Below, in pieces: positions 19,870-27,889 of a stretch of DNA of 39,199 bases. This DNA is from a virus. The notes beneath the pieces were generated by a model. It searched no databases and was not told the origin of the DNA. It saw only the letters and a program-made list of their open reading frames with translations. Each line of letters begins with the position of its first letter. Position 1 is the first letter of the stretch. The position numbers and the translations under genes are program-made. The DNA lies in IMG/VR virus record IMGVR_UViG_3300047320_000054, positions 1 through 39,199 of that record; one strand, 5' to 3'.

Positions 19870-21351
19870 TTAGAAACGTGCGTCGCAATTCCACAAAAAA
19901 CCGATACCCTGGCTGTCCCCGATCGCTGCGTTATTGATTTGGAGAAGACCACCGAATGAATTGGTCGCATTGAAAGTGACAGCCGTAGCGTTGACAGCAG
20001 TGCCGCTTGCATTGAGTGAGGTAGCAGGAACCGCGCGCATTCTGCCGAAATTCACGTTCACGCCCATGAACTGGTTCGCTACTGGAAAGTACATTCGAGC
20101 CGCGCTGTATATGACCTGAAAATATCGAGTCCCCATTGCTTGTTCGACTTGGAAACCGCGTACTTCGTAAGGCGTGGGAAGCCCTTCAGCCGGAGCATTG
20201 GCCGGACAATCTTCCAACTGAAACTCAGTCATTCGGATGTCAAATGTCGTGTTTAGCGGGAACTGAACGGCGATCCCCAGTGAATCGTTACCGGTTGTTC
20301 CAATCGTCTTCCCGGTGATGCTAGGAATATCGAGGCGAACCGAGAACCGTTGTGGTGTCGTGGTCACGTTCCAGTTCACCGTTGCCCCGCTCGTCACTGA
20401 TGCGGAACCCCCACCACCGCCGAACGATTGAACGATCGTGATCGACGTAACGTTCAGCGTTCCGGATGCAACGAACGCCACGACTGAAAGCGTTTGCGAT
20501 CTCCCCTGAGCTGTGGCGACCGATTCAATCTTTTGGGTGATGAACGGATTACCGCTCGTGCTACCAGTGGTCTGCTGGAAACGACATGCAAACGAAAGCG
20601 GACTCGTTGCAGATAGCGGTTCCGAACCAGGAGCGAATGCGATACGGGAAATAGTGGCAGCGCCCGCGATGTTACCTGGTGATGCGGCCCACATATCAGC
20701 CGTGTACGAGTTGCTGCCGGCTGTCAGGTTGAACGAAGTGCCCGTGCTCCAAATATCGAACTTGCCGTCGATAAAGCGATTCCGTAGAGCGAACGGTGAG
20801 CCCATCTGTACAATCTGCGATCCGAGCTGCCCCGACTGAACGCGAAAATTGGTGCCGTCGTAATAGATCTCGTAGGGAGTTCCCACGACAAGTGCTGAAG
20901 ACCACAGACCGGAGCCGTTCGATTGAGTGATTGTCTTAGCGCCGACGCCCGAAATGTTGATAGTCGGGTTCGTGACGGTATTCGAAGCGGTAGGCGTGTA
21001 GAGAAACTTTTGACCGGTCACATACGCGGTGATAGCCGGCGTGCTGGCTGCGACGATTGCATCGCCTGTGCCGCCGATCGAGCCGAGAGTTTCCACACCA
21101 TTGTTCTGAATCTGACCTAAACTTGCAGCATCGGTCAGTGCAGTACCATTCCCGAGGTTCGTGACTTTGAAGCCACCGAGCGGAATGTTTGCAGTAGGCG
21201 TTTGCTGCCCGTCCTTGGTGAGACAGTTCGTAAGGCCGTTATTCGCGATGTCGGAAAGCGTGTTGTTAGCCCAGGTAGACGAAATGACAGTGCCTGTCAC
21301 AACCGGGTTGCCAGCGACGAGGCTGAATACGCCTGAGCCGTTAAATGCCAA
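19870..21351 (-). CDS. tail fibre / receptor-binding protein
   Basis: A 493-residue protein. The N-terminal 100 residues (GTVISSTWANNTLSDIANNG, then LGGFKVTNLGNGTALTDAAS) are the repeat-like attachment region of phage fibres. A central beta-rich body (AGSNSYTADMWAASPGNIAG) resembles carbohydrate-binding fibre domains. The start is TTG at 21351, with a perfect GGAGGTG ribosome site. An ATG at 21369 lies before the site and would not use it. The small fibre-linked gene follows. It is placed next to the lysis genes, a hypervariable spot in many phages. Confidence 0.85.
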   Translation of the reverse strand: MAFNGSGVFSLVAGNPVVTGTVISSTWANNTLSDIANNGLTNCLTKDGQQTPTANIPLGGFKVTNLGNGTALTDAASLGQIQNNGVETLGSIGGTGDAIVAASTPAITAYVTGQKFLYTPTASNTVTNPTINISGVGAKTITQSNGSGLWSSALVVGTPYEIYYDGTNFRVQSGQLGSQIVQMGSPFALRNRFIDGKFDIWSTGTSFNLTAGSNSYTADMWAASPGNIAGAATISRIAFAPGSEPLSATSPLSFACRFQQTTGSTSGNPFITQKIESVATAQGRSQTLSVVAFVASGTLNVTSITIVQSFGGGGGSASVTSGATVNWNVTTTPQRFSVRLDIPSITGKTIGTTGNDSLGIAVQFPLNTTFDIRMTEFQLEDCPANAPAEGLPTPYEVRGFQVEQAMGTRYFQVIYSAARMYFPVANQFMGVNVNFGRMRAVPATSLNASGTAVNATAVTFNATNSFGGLLQINNAAIGDSQGIGFLWNCDARF

Positions 21352-21367
21352 GGTACACCTCCAAAAC

Positions 21368-21389
21368 AAAAAGGCCGCACATGGCGGCC
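21368..21389 (-). terminator. minus-strand terminator before the tail fibre gene
   Basis: GGCCGC/GCGGCC with a 5-nt loop followed on the minus strand by five T. It separates the internal-protein genes from the fibre. The T-run touches the fibre gene's leader. Confidence 0.8.
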
Positions 21390-21404
21390 CTTAAGGGATT
21401 AAAA

Positions 21405-21602
21405 ATGACTAATGCGCAGTTTTGGCAACTGGCTATTTCATCAGCAGTCGTCGGGGCAATCCCGGCGATAAAATCAGTAATTCACGAGAGCCGCGCCAAG
21501 CGCAGCCGCGAAGGGAGACGCACCTTTCTGAACGAACTGGCCTACCGGCTGGGCAAACGCTGGGCGCGCCATAAGAGCCGCTTGCGCCGCACGTTGGCCT
21601 AG
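21405..21602 (+). CDS. possible small membrane protein on the opposite strand
   Basis: A 65-residue plus-strand frame, MTNAQFWQLAISSAVVGAIP..., with AAGGGATT before the ATG, a hydrophobic stretch, then a very basic tail (RLGKRWARHKSRLRRTLA). The first 69 bp lie outside other genes, while the rest is antisense to the end of the ejection-protein gene. No promoter is evident. It could be a real isolated gene or a chance frame. Confidence 0.3.
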   Translation: MTNAQFWQLAISSAVVGAIPAIKSVIHESRAKRSREGRRTFLNELAYRLGKRWARHKSRLRRTLA

Positions 21603-23174
21603 ACCTGTGTAGGGGAGTGCCGCAAGCGTCGCTGCAGTTCCAGCCGCCAGCGTCGGAGCACCGAACCCAGCTGCCGCAGCTCCGCCACCGCCGAGCGCGC
21701 CAATCAGACCCATCAAAGCCGCGCGCCCTGGCGTTCCGCTGTCGGGATATTTCGAGCCAAGCACATGTTGGCCGGCGCTAGACAGATCCTGCATGAGAGC
21801 GTTTCCAGTGGCGACGTTCCCTTTTCCTACCGACTTGTCTGCGTTCCGGACGGCGTTCTGCAGTTGACCGGCTGTAAAGATGCCGTCGTTATTCATCGCG
21901 CCTTGCGAACCGGCTGCAGCGCGCAGTCGAACAAACTTCGCATATGCCGCGTTGGCCGCAGAAAGCGCCTGCACGTCAGATGGTGCGTTGTATCGCGTCA
22001 GTGAGCTATCGATCGCATTTTTAACTTCACCAATCGCTGCGCCCAGTTGCCGCTGATCGAAAGATGCATCGCTGGAATATCCGCTGGCAATGCGCGACAG
22101 TTCGCTCTGCGCGCCCTTGAGCGTCTGGCCGTCCATGTTTCCCTGCGGGCCGAGCTTCCCAAAAACTTGAGTCTTCAGAACGTTCATAAACGTCTGCTGT
22201 TGCTGTGCAGGAAGATTCTGAGCGAGGCCGGTTAGATTCGAGATGTCTTTCTGAAATAGCGGGTCGGTCGCCTTGAACGTCATATTCGAAAGCGCGCCAT
22301 CGTAGGCATTGCCGATCTGCGACTTCACTGCCTGAACGGCGTCTTGACCTACAGGCCCGTCATATGTCTTTCCAATCGGCGCGAGCACGTCGTTATAGAC
22401 GGCCTTATTGAAGCTTTGGACGGAACGCTGCTGTGCGTTCTTAATCATGTCTCCAAGGATAGGAACGCTTGTCAGCTTTTCCTCAGTGCGCGCAAATCCG
22501 CCGCCGAGCGCTTGCCCTGGCGTCATCGTCACGCCGGCGTCTGCAAGTTGACGCTGGGCCGTGCCGGTCGCGCCAGTAATCACCTTGCCCAGCGCGTTCG
22601 CCAGAACGGAGCCGCCTGCGCCGAATGCAGCGCCAGTACCGGCTTGATTGAGCTTTTGGCCCCAGTAGTCCGGATTGCTGCTATCTGACGGCGCCATAGA
22701 TCCACTAGCAGCGCCCAATGCCGCGCCGGTCCCAATGCGGCCTAGCGCGCTAGCCGTCGCTGCAGCAGGAGCCAAAGCAGCGAGCGGAGCCGTAGCACCG
22801 ATATTGCCGCCAATGTTGCCGACCGTGTTTGTGATTGGGTTTGCTGCGGCGTATGGCTGATTCTGCGCGGCTAGATTCTTAACGCCCTGCTGGGCATCGT
22901 TCACGAGCCACGGCCCAACATGGTCCGATCCGACAGCGCTAAGCCCTTTGCCTAGTAGCTCCTGAGCACCGAGCACCGTGCTACCGAAGCCATGCCCGAG
23001 GCCCGCTCCGAGCGATGCGAGCATCCCCGGCTGCTGTCCTTGGGGAGGCGCAGCAGGGGCTGATGGCGCAGCGGGTTGCGCTTGTGCGGAAGAGTCACGC
23101 GCAATGATTGCATCGAGCGGCGACGCTTGCTGCGGTGCCGAATCGCGAGCAATGATGTCGTCAAGAGCACTCAT
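21474..23174 (-). CDS. internal virion / DNA-ejection protein
   Basis: A 566-residue protein starting MSALDDIIARDSAPQQASPL, in which the DDIIARDS and DAIIARDS units repeat. Ala/Gly-rich, membrane-compatible stretches (NIGGNIGATAPLAALAPAAA; GALGGGGAAAAGFGAPTLAA) flank a helical middle. This is the build of P22 gp16/gp20-type ejection proteins that leave the capsid and line the path across the envelope. The start at 23174 overlaps the previous stop (ATGA). It is the last of a set of Gly/Ala/Gln-rich genes. The function is inferred from composition and order. Confidence 0.72.
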   Translation of the reverse strand: MSALDDIIARDSAPQQASPLDAIIARDSSAQAQPAAPSAPAAPPQGQQPGMLASLGAGLGHGFGSTVLGAQELLGKGLSAVGSDHVGPWLVNDAQQGVKNLAAQNQPYAAANPITNTVGNIGGNIGATAPLAALAPAAATASALGRIGTGAALGAASGSMAPSDSSNPDYWGQKLNQAGTGAAFGAGGSVLANALGKVITGATGTAQRQLADAGVTMTPGQALGGGFARTEEKLTSVPILGDMIKNAQQRSVQSFNKAVYNDVLAPIGKTYDGPVGQDAVQAVKSQIGNAYDGALSNMTFKATDPLFQKDISNLTGLAQNLPAQQQQTFMNVLKTQVFGKLGPQGNMDGQTLKGAQSELSRIASGYSSDASFDQRQLGAAIGEVKNAIDSSLTRYNAPSDVQALSAANAAYAKFVRLRAAAGSQGAMNNDGIFTAGQLQNAVRNADKSVGKGNVATGNALMQDLSSAGQHVLGSKYPDSGTPGRAALMGLIGALGGGGAAAAGFGAPTLAAGTAATLAALPYTGLGQRAAQAALMARPAFAQPVGQFVQKGASPFAAALGAALVNY

Positions 23175-25033
23175 TTCAGAATCCCGTTCTGTGCAGCCCA
23201 TTCGAGCCGAGCCCGCATAGTCGGGTTTTTAGCGACTGACTGCAAGGCGGCCGCTCGTTCTGGGCCGGAAGGCATCGAGACGACGTTTGCAATCGCCGGC
23301 GTGATCTTCTGATCGAATTGGTTCTCGCGCTGGTTGTATGCCTTAGCATCGCCAGACGAGTACGCATCGGAAAGGTAATCCGACTTCAAGAGACGCGTTT
23401 GGATCTGTCCGCGGAGGGTATCAAGTCCATTCTGAACGGCTGTCTTGGGGGCGCCATACGAAGGGATCGAGCCGTAGACCAGATCGCGTGCTGCATCCGA
23501 ATTAATGCCAAGTTGCGATCCCAAGTTAGTGACGAGGTTATCGCGCGATTTCTCGTACTCAGCCGCGTCTGCGCTGAAAAGCCCAGCCAGTTTTGCGCCG
23601 GCCGGACCAACCGTAGCGATGGAGGCGCCTTGCGCCAGCTTCTTCATGTTGTCGACATCCTGCAGCGCAGCGGGAGCACCGGAGCGCACCGTCTGCAGGT
23701 TCTGATACGACTTCTGCATCGTATCGACTTGACCCTTCGCCATCGCTTCCGCATTCGCCTGCGCGCCCATCGGAGCACTCGCCGCAGCACGCCCGGACGG
23801 AGCAGACCCACCGCCGCCGAACACGCCAGACGGCCCATTCTCGTGCAGTGCAATCGCTGTCGACAGAGCTTGGCGCTGAAGCGGGTTGGTCAAATCGATT
23901 TTCTGGTTCGGCGGGATGCCGAGACGTTGCGAAACGTCCTTGATGTATGCCTGTGTGTCGTTCTCGTTCGGGGGCGCCCATTTCGAGATCACGCCGGCCA
24001 CGGTATTGACGCCTTGCTTGCCGTAACTCGCGAGGTTGCCATCCAGCGCGGCGAGGCCCGTTTGCATATCCGGATACTGTGCCAGCTTCCCGCCAGGCAT
24101 CATGGCGCCGGGGTTGTTGTTGCGAATCCCTGCTGGAGCGGTCGGGTTTGTAACCTGAGCCTCGTTCGAAAACTCCATTTGCTGCGTCTGCGGGTTGTAC
24201 ACCTGCACGGGTTTGAACTGGGCGCCACCGGCAGCACTCGCCGCGGCGTTACCCTGCATGACACCCTGCGCGCCTTGGATCGGCTGCACCTTGGCGACGT
24301 TGCCCGATGCATCGAAAAGAGGTTGCGCACCGGCCGGGATTTCAGGATTAAACGCGACAGGCTGCGACGGGTTGAACGGATTGCGCATGATGCCGGTGCC
24401 GGTGATCGGCGCGACATAGCTATCCTTCTGAAACTGAGCCCGATTCGCAGCAGCAGTATCGAAACCGCCTTGACGGGCCTGCATCGTCGCAGCAGTGGGT
24501 GCGTATGCTGCAGCAGTCGATTTAAACAATTCCTTCTGTCCTTCCGGGCTCATATACATCATCGCCGCAGCGGTCGTCGGGATACCGTTCGGATTAAGCG
24601 GACCGCCAGGCGAGAGTAACCCGCCTTGTTGCGGAGCAGGCTGAGCAGACGAGCCACCGCCACCAAGTGCCGACGCAAGCGCCTGCGGGCTTGAGCCAGA
24701 CGAACTCGAACCATCACCCGAGCCACCAACGCCGGACGAAGCTGCCGGCGAGCCGGTAAGCGCTGCCCATTGGTTCTGACCGAGCCCTTGATAGCCTTGC
24801 GCGACCTGATTTTGCATCTTTGCAGCTATCAATGCCTGACCGAGTTGCGCTAAGCCACCGAGCGAACTGTATTTCGGAACAACCGAATACTGCCCCGATC
24901 CGACTGCTTGCGTATTTTGAGGCTGGAACGATTGCTGCATTAAAGCTTGCGCAAGCGCTGCTTTGTTGGCGAGCGTATAGGCATCTCCCTGAAACTGCGG
25001 GAGAACCGTCATTCCGGGCGATGCATTAGGCAT
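23171..25033 (-). CDS. internal virion protein with RNNNPG muralytic-like domain
   Basis: A 620-residue protein. It has a Gln/Ala-rich N-terminus (1-100) and Gly/Ser linkers. Residues 300-400 hold GIRNNNPGAM, YPDMQTGLAALDGN and AYIKDVSQRLG, a domain I know from virion-associated lytic or structural proteins that begin 'RNNNPG'. It may locally open peptidoglycan during DNA entry. The C-terminal 200 residues are helical. It sits between two other internal-protein candidates with 4-8 nt overlaps. Enzymatic activity is not certain. Confidence 0.7.
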   Translation of the reverse strand: MPNASPGMTVLPQFQGDAYTLANKAALAQALMQQSFQPQNTQAVGSGQYSVVPKYSSLGGLAQLGQALIAAKMQNQVAQGYQGLGQNQWAALTGSPAASSGVGGSGDGSSSSGSSPQALASALGGGGSSAQPAPQQGGLLSPGGPLNPNGIPTTAAAMMYMSPEGQKELFKSTAAAYAPTAATMQARQGGFDTAAANRAQFQKDSYVAPITGTGIMRNPFNPSQPVAFNPEIPAGAQPLFDASGNVAKVQPIQGAQGVMQGNAAASAAGGAQFKPVQVYNPQTQQMEFSNEAQVTNPTAPAGIRNNNPGAMMPGGKLAQYPDMQTGLAALDGNLASYGKQGVNTVAGVISKWAPPNENDTQAYIKDVSQRLGIPPNQKIDLTNPLQRQALSTAIALHENGPSGVFGGGGSAPSGRAAASAPMGAQANAEAMAKGQVDTMQKSYQNLQTVRSGAPAALQDVDNMKKLAQGASIATVGPAGAKLAGLFSADAAEYEKSRDNLVTNLGSQLGINSDAARDLVYGSIPSYGAPKTAVQNGLDTLRGQIQTRLLKSDYLSDAYSSGDAKAYNQRENQFDQKITPAIANVVSMPSGPERAAALQSVAKNPTMRARLEWAAQNGILK

Positions 25034-25985
25034 AGTTGTTGCCTCCGCTCAAAGCTTGTGCCATTGCCATTCTGTGCTGTTGGTCACGATTCAGATTCGC
25101 TTGAAGATTTTGCGTATTCGCTATGTTTTGTTGCTGGGCAAGCATGTTCGCCAGTGCCGCATTGCTCGCGGTGAAGGGTTCATTGTTAGCTTGCTGCGAA
25201 TAAGAATTCGCCTGCTGCTTGGAGTTTTGGCTTTGCTGACTGAGCAATTGCTGAATCATGCTCTGCATACCGCCCATATTCATGCCGCCCATAGAAGCCC
25301 CGCCGAGCGAAGATCCGCCTGCGACTTCACCGGACAAGCCGCCACCTAGTGCGCCACTAGAAGTCCCCGTCATGCCTCCACCAGGAAGCAGACCGCTAAA
25401 TAGCCCTGTCGGGGATGACCCGAGAGCGCTGCCCATTTCGCCGGCAGTTGCGCCCGACAAGCCAGAGCCACCCGCTGAAACGGTCCCCGTCAGACCGGCA
25501 TCCCCAAATGCAGCGGGGCCACCGAACAAACCGCCAAATCCGCTTGCGCCACCGGCACCTTCTGCGCCAGCCGCGCCACCTCCAAACAATCCGCTTAGGC
25601 TGCTGCTAAGCCCACCACTGCCGCCAGCCGCCCCGCCAGCACCACCCAATGCCCCGCCGATCGCCGGGGCCGCATATGCGCCGCCGATCATCATCCCGAT
25701 AGTGTCGGCGGGCTTCGCCTCGGCCGTGCTCATCACCTTGTCGACCATCGGGATTTTTCGCAGCGGATTAATCGTCTTGTCGATCTGCCCGCCAAACTCC
25801 GTTACTGGGGAAATTATTTGATTCGTCAGCTTGGGGATCTTGTGCGACGTGAGATCGACCCACTTATCGCCAATGCCACCCGGAATCCACGCGATAGGAT
25901 CGGTCCATTTCTGAATCTTTCCGCCGATAGCGCCGATCGGAGATTCATGGTTGTCTGCGCTGAGAGTGTTTCCGAAAACGCCCAT
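25026..25985 (-). CDS. Gly-rich internal virion protein
   Basis: A 319-residue protein, MGVFGNTLSADNHESPIGAI, with a short folded part (1-85), an Ala/Gly-rich possible membrane segment (MMIGGAYAAPAIGGALGGAG), then long Gly/Ser/Ala-rich low complexity and a Gln/Asn-rich C-terminus (QSQNSKQQANSYSQQANN). The composition fits proteins that unfold for ejection. It starts right after the stop of the S74 gene (TAAATG). No family is recognised. Confidence 0.65.
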   Translation of the reverse strand: MGVFGNTLSADNHESPIGAIGGKIQKWTDPIAWIPGGIGDKWVDLTSHKIPKLTNQIISPVTEFGGQIDKTINPLRKIPMVDKVMSTAEAKPADTIGMMIGGAYAAPAIGGALGGAGGAAGGSGGLSSSLSGLFGGGAAGAEGAGGASGFGGLFGGPAAFGDAGLTGTVSAGGSGLSGATAGEMGSALGSSPTGLFSGLLPGGGMTGTSSGALGGGLSGEVAGGSSLGGASMGGMNMGGMQSMIQQLLSQQSQNSKQQANSYSQQANNEPFTASNAALANMLAQQQNIANTQNLQANLNRDQQHRMAMAQALSGGNNYA

Positions 25986-27443
25986 TTACGCCGCCAGTTG
26001 GTAATTGACTCGGTCGAATCCATCTGCACCACGGAGCACAGCCTTTGGCACAATCTTGCGGACTTCGTCTGCCATGAAACCGATATGTCGAATTCCTTCC
26101 GGCTCCCACATATATCGGTAGGTGTAGACGCCCAGTCCATTCGCCCACGTTGCAATACGCTGGATAGCCCGTTTGGAGCGCCGGTCAGACATCGCATAGG
26201 CCATCATGCCTGCAGAGCCGAGTCCAAATAGGCCGCTCATGGTGTTATTCGAACTGGCTTGGCCTGCGTTATATCCGGCGAGTTGCGACTGATACTGATT
26301 GTTGTAGAGCCCTGCAATGTCGGCCGGCGCAGCACTTGCCTGGCCGGTTCCAGAGTAGCCAGGGATCAGACTTGCGATAGATCCGAGTTGCGAATACGGC
26401 ATGTTTCCAAGGGCGGCTTGCTGTCCATACAGACCGGACTGAGCGCCATACGTAGAGCCCATGCCGCTCAGGTTTCCTGACTGCAACCCAAAGAGTCCGG
26501 CCTGGTTGCCGACTAATCCGGCCTGCTGACCATACAGACCGGCTTGCGCACCCAAGTTATTGGCCTGCTGTCCGACCAATCCGGCCTGCTGACCAAGCAA
26601 TCCAGACTGAGTATTGACGCCTGCGATTTGATTCTGTAGATTCTGCGCTCCGAGTTGCGAACCGGTCATGATCGCTTGGCTCTGCGCGTTGCTGTAGGCT
26701 TGCTGCTTCGTGTTGTTATAGTTCGTCATGGCATTGTTATATGCCTGCGAACCGGGGGCCAGACCTTGATTCGCCAATTGCGCGCTAAGCGATTCGCCCT
26801 GTTGCGAAAACTGAGGATCGAGATATTGCGTCTGTGACTTGTAGGCCGCATCCTGGCCTTGCTGCTGCGCTGCTTTCGCAGCTCCTTGATCAAGTTGAGA
26901 GCCCAAGCCCGCCAATTGCGAGCCGATTCCAGAATATTGAGAATTCAGACCGGAATACTGATTTTGCAAGCCGCCAATCTGGTTCGAAATGTTGGAATAC
27001 TGCGGAGCCAGTCCAGAGATACCTTGGTTAAGCCCTTGATACTGGCCTGCCAAGTTGCTGTATTGGCCGTTGAGCGAATTAAGACCGTTCTGCGCATTAG
27101 AGATCGTGGCGCCGCTATTTGACGCTTGCCCTAACAGGCTATTCATCGCGCCGGTAAGCTGGGGGTTCGCGCTTACCTGCGTGTTGTAGATCGGCGCGCC
27201 TGTCTGCGGGTCGACACCGGTCTTCGTCGTCTGCTGCGATCCGAACGGATTTGAATAATTGTTGAGGTTCAGTGCTTTGTTATAGGCAGCCGTATCCGTG
27301 TTCGTCTTGGTTGTAGCCGATGCAACGACATTTGGGTCAGGATAAGACGGAGCTGAGCCGCCACCTCCTCCCTTGCCGCCTCCACCGCCATATAGCATGA
27401 ACTGATCGAGCAGCAGATATTTGAACAGCTTGAAGATGCTCAT
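25986..27443 (-). CDS. repeat-rich virion protein with C-terminal S74 self-cleaving chaperone
   Basis: A 485-residue protein. Residues 20-35 are a Gly/Lys linker, then a Gln/Asn/Gly-rich body with tandem units such as GLYGQQAGLVGNQAGLFG. The last 67 residues (from Ser419 in SDRRSKRAIQ) form a compact S74/intramolecular chaperone domain with GFMADEVRKIVPKAV. S74 domains trimerise beta-helical fibres and then cut themselves off at the conserved Ser-Asp, so this protein is probably a trimeric fibre or needle-like part. Its place among internal proteins is unusual. AAGGGAATGAA precedes the start. Confidence 0.75.
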   Translation of the reverse strand: MSIFKLFKYLLLDQFMLYGGGGGKGGGGGSAPSYPDPNVVASATTKTNTDTAAYNKALNLNNYSNPFGSQQTTKTGVDPQTGAPIYNTQVSANPQLTGAMNSLLGQASNSGATISNAQNGLNSLNGQYSNLAGQYQGLNQGISGLAPQYSNISNQIGGLQNQYSGLNSQYSGIGSQLAGLGSQLDQGAAKAAQQQGQDAAYKSQTQYLDPQFSQQGESLSAQLANQGLAPGSQAYNNAMTNYNNTKQQAYSNAQSQAIMTGSQLGAQNLQNQIAGVNTQSGLLGQQAGLVGQQANNLGAQAGLYGQQAGLVGNQAGLFGLQSGNLSGMGSTYGAQSGLYGQQAALGNMPYSQLGSIASLIPGYSGTGQASAAPADIAGLYNNQYQSQLAGYNAGQASSNNTMSGLFGLGSAGMMAYAMSDRRSKRAIQRIATWANGLGVYTYRYMWEPEGIRHIGFMADEVRKIVPKAVLRGADGFDRVNYQLAA

Positions 27444-27889
27444 TTCATTCCCTTAAGGAGCGAGTCGTAAAATTTGCCGTCGAGATAGCGGCATTCCCGT
27501 TTGAGCATCCCGTAGAGAACAAAATCGGTGCCGTCTGCTGCGGCTTCTCGTAACAATCCCTCTTGCTTGAATCCAAGGGCCGTGAGGAATCGATGGGCGT
27601 TGCTATTTTCAGCACGAACCAGCGCGCTAACCCTTTGCACACCAAGTTGCAGGAATGGATAGCGGAAGCATGCAGCCATGTAGGAAGGCGTCATCCAATG
27701 ACGCGATCCATCCGAGGCGACGTGCATCATCACGTTCGGGCCGTTGTGCTGCTCGTAGAGAACCCCGGCAACGAGATCTCCATTACGTTCAAGCCCAATG
27801 GCGCTGTAGCCAAATAGCTCTTTCTCGCCAACCTTCTCGGCCACGTAGCGCATTACGCGCTCCGGCTGATCCCAAACGATGCGCTTCAT
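27440..27889 (-). CDS. GNAT-family acetyltransferase in the tail module
   Basis: A 149-residue protein with the GNAT layout: strand VAGVLYEQHN, then FRYPFLQLGVQRVSALVRAE and NSNAHRFLTALGFKQEG (the conserved NxxAhRflealGFk end). These enzymes transfer an acetyl group from acetyl-CoA to an amine. Similar proteins occur among the tail genes of other short-tailed phages, but their target is unknown. It overlaps both neighbours by 4 nt (ATGA), so it is made together with structural proteins. Confidence 0.82.
   Translation of the reverse strand: MKRIVWDQPERVMRYVAEKVGEKELFGYSAIGLERNGDLVAGVLYEQHNGPNVMMHVASDGSRHWMTPSYMAACFRYPFLQLGVQRVSALVRAENSNAHRFLTALGFKQEGLLREAAADGTDFVLYGMLKRECRYLDGKFYDSLLKGMK

Noticed and set aside
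23318-24619. Long 433-codon plus-strand open frame opposite the RNNNPG protein
   Set aside because: It mirrors a real gene on the minus strand, is very Arg/Leu-rich without domains, and has no ribosome site. It is an antisense effect of high GC content.
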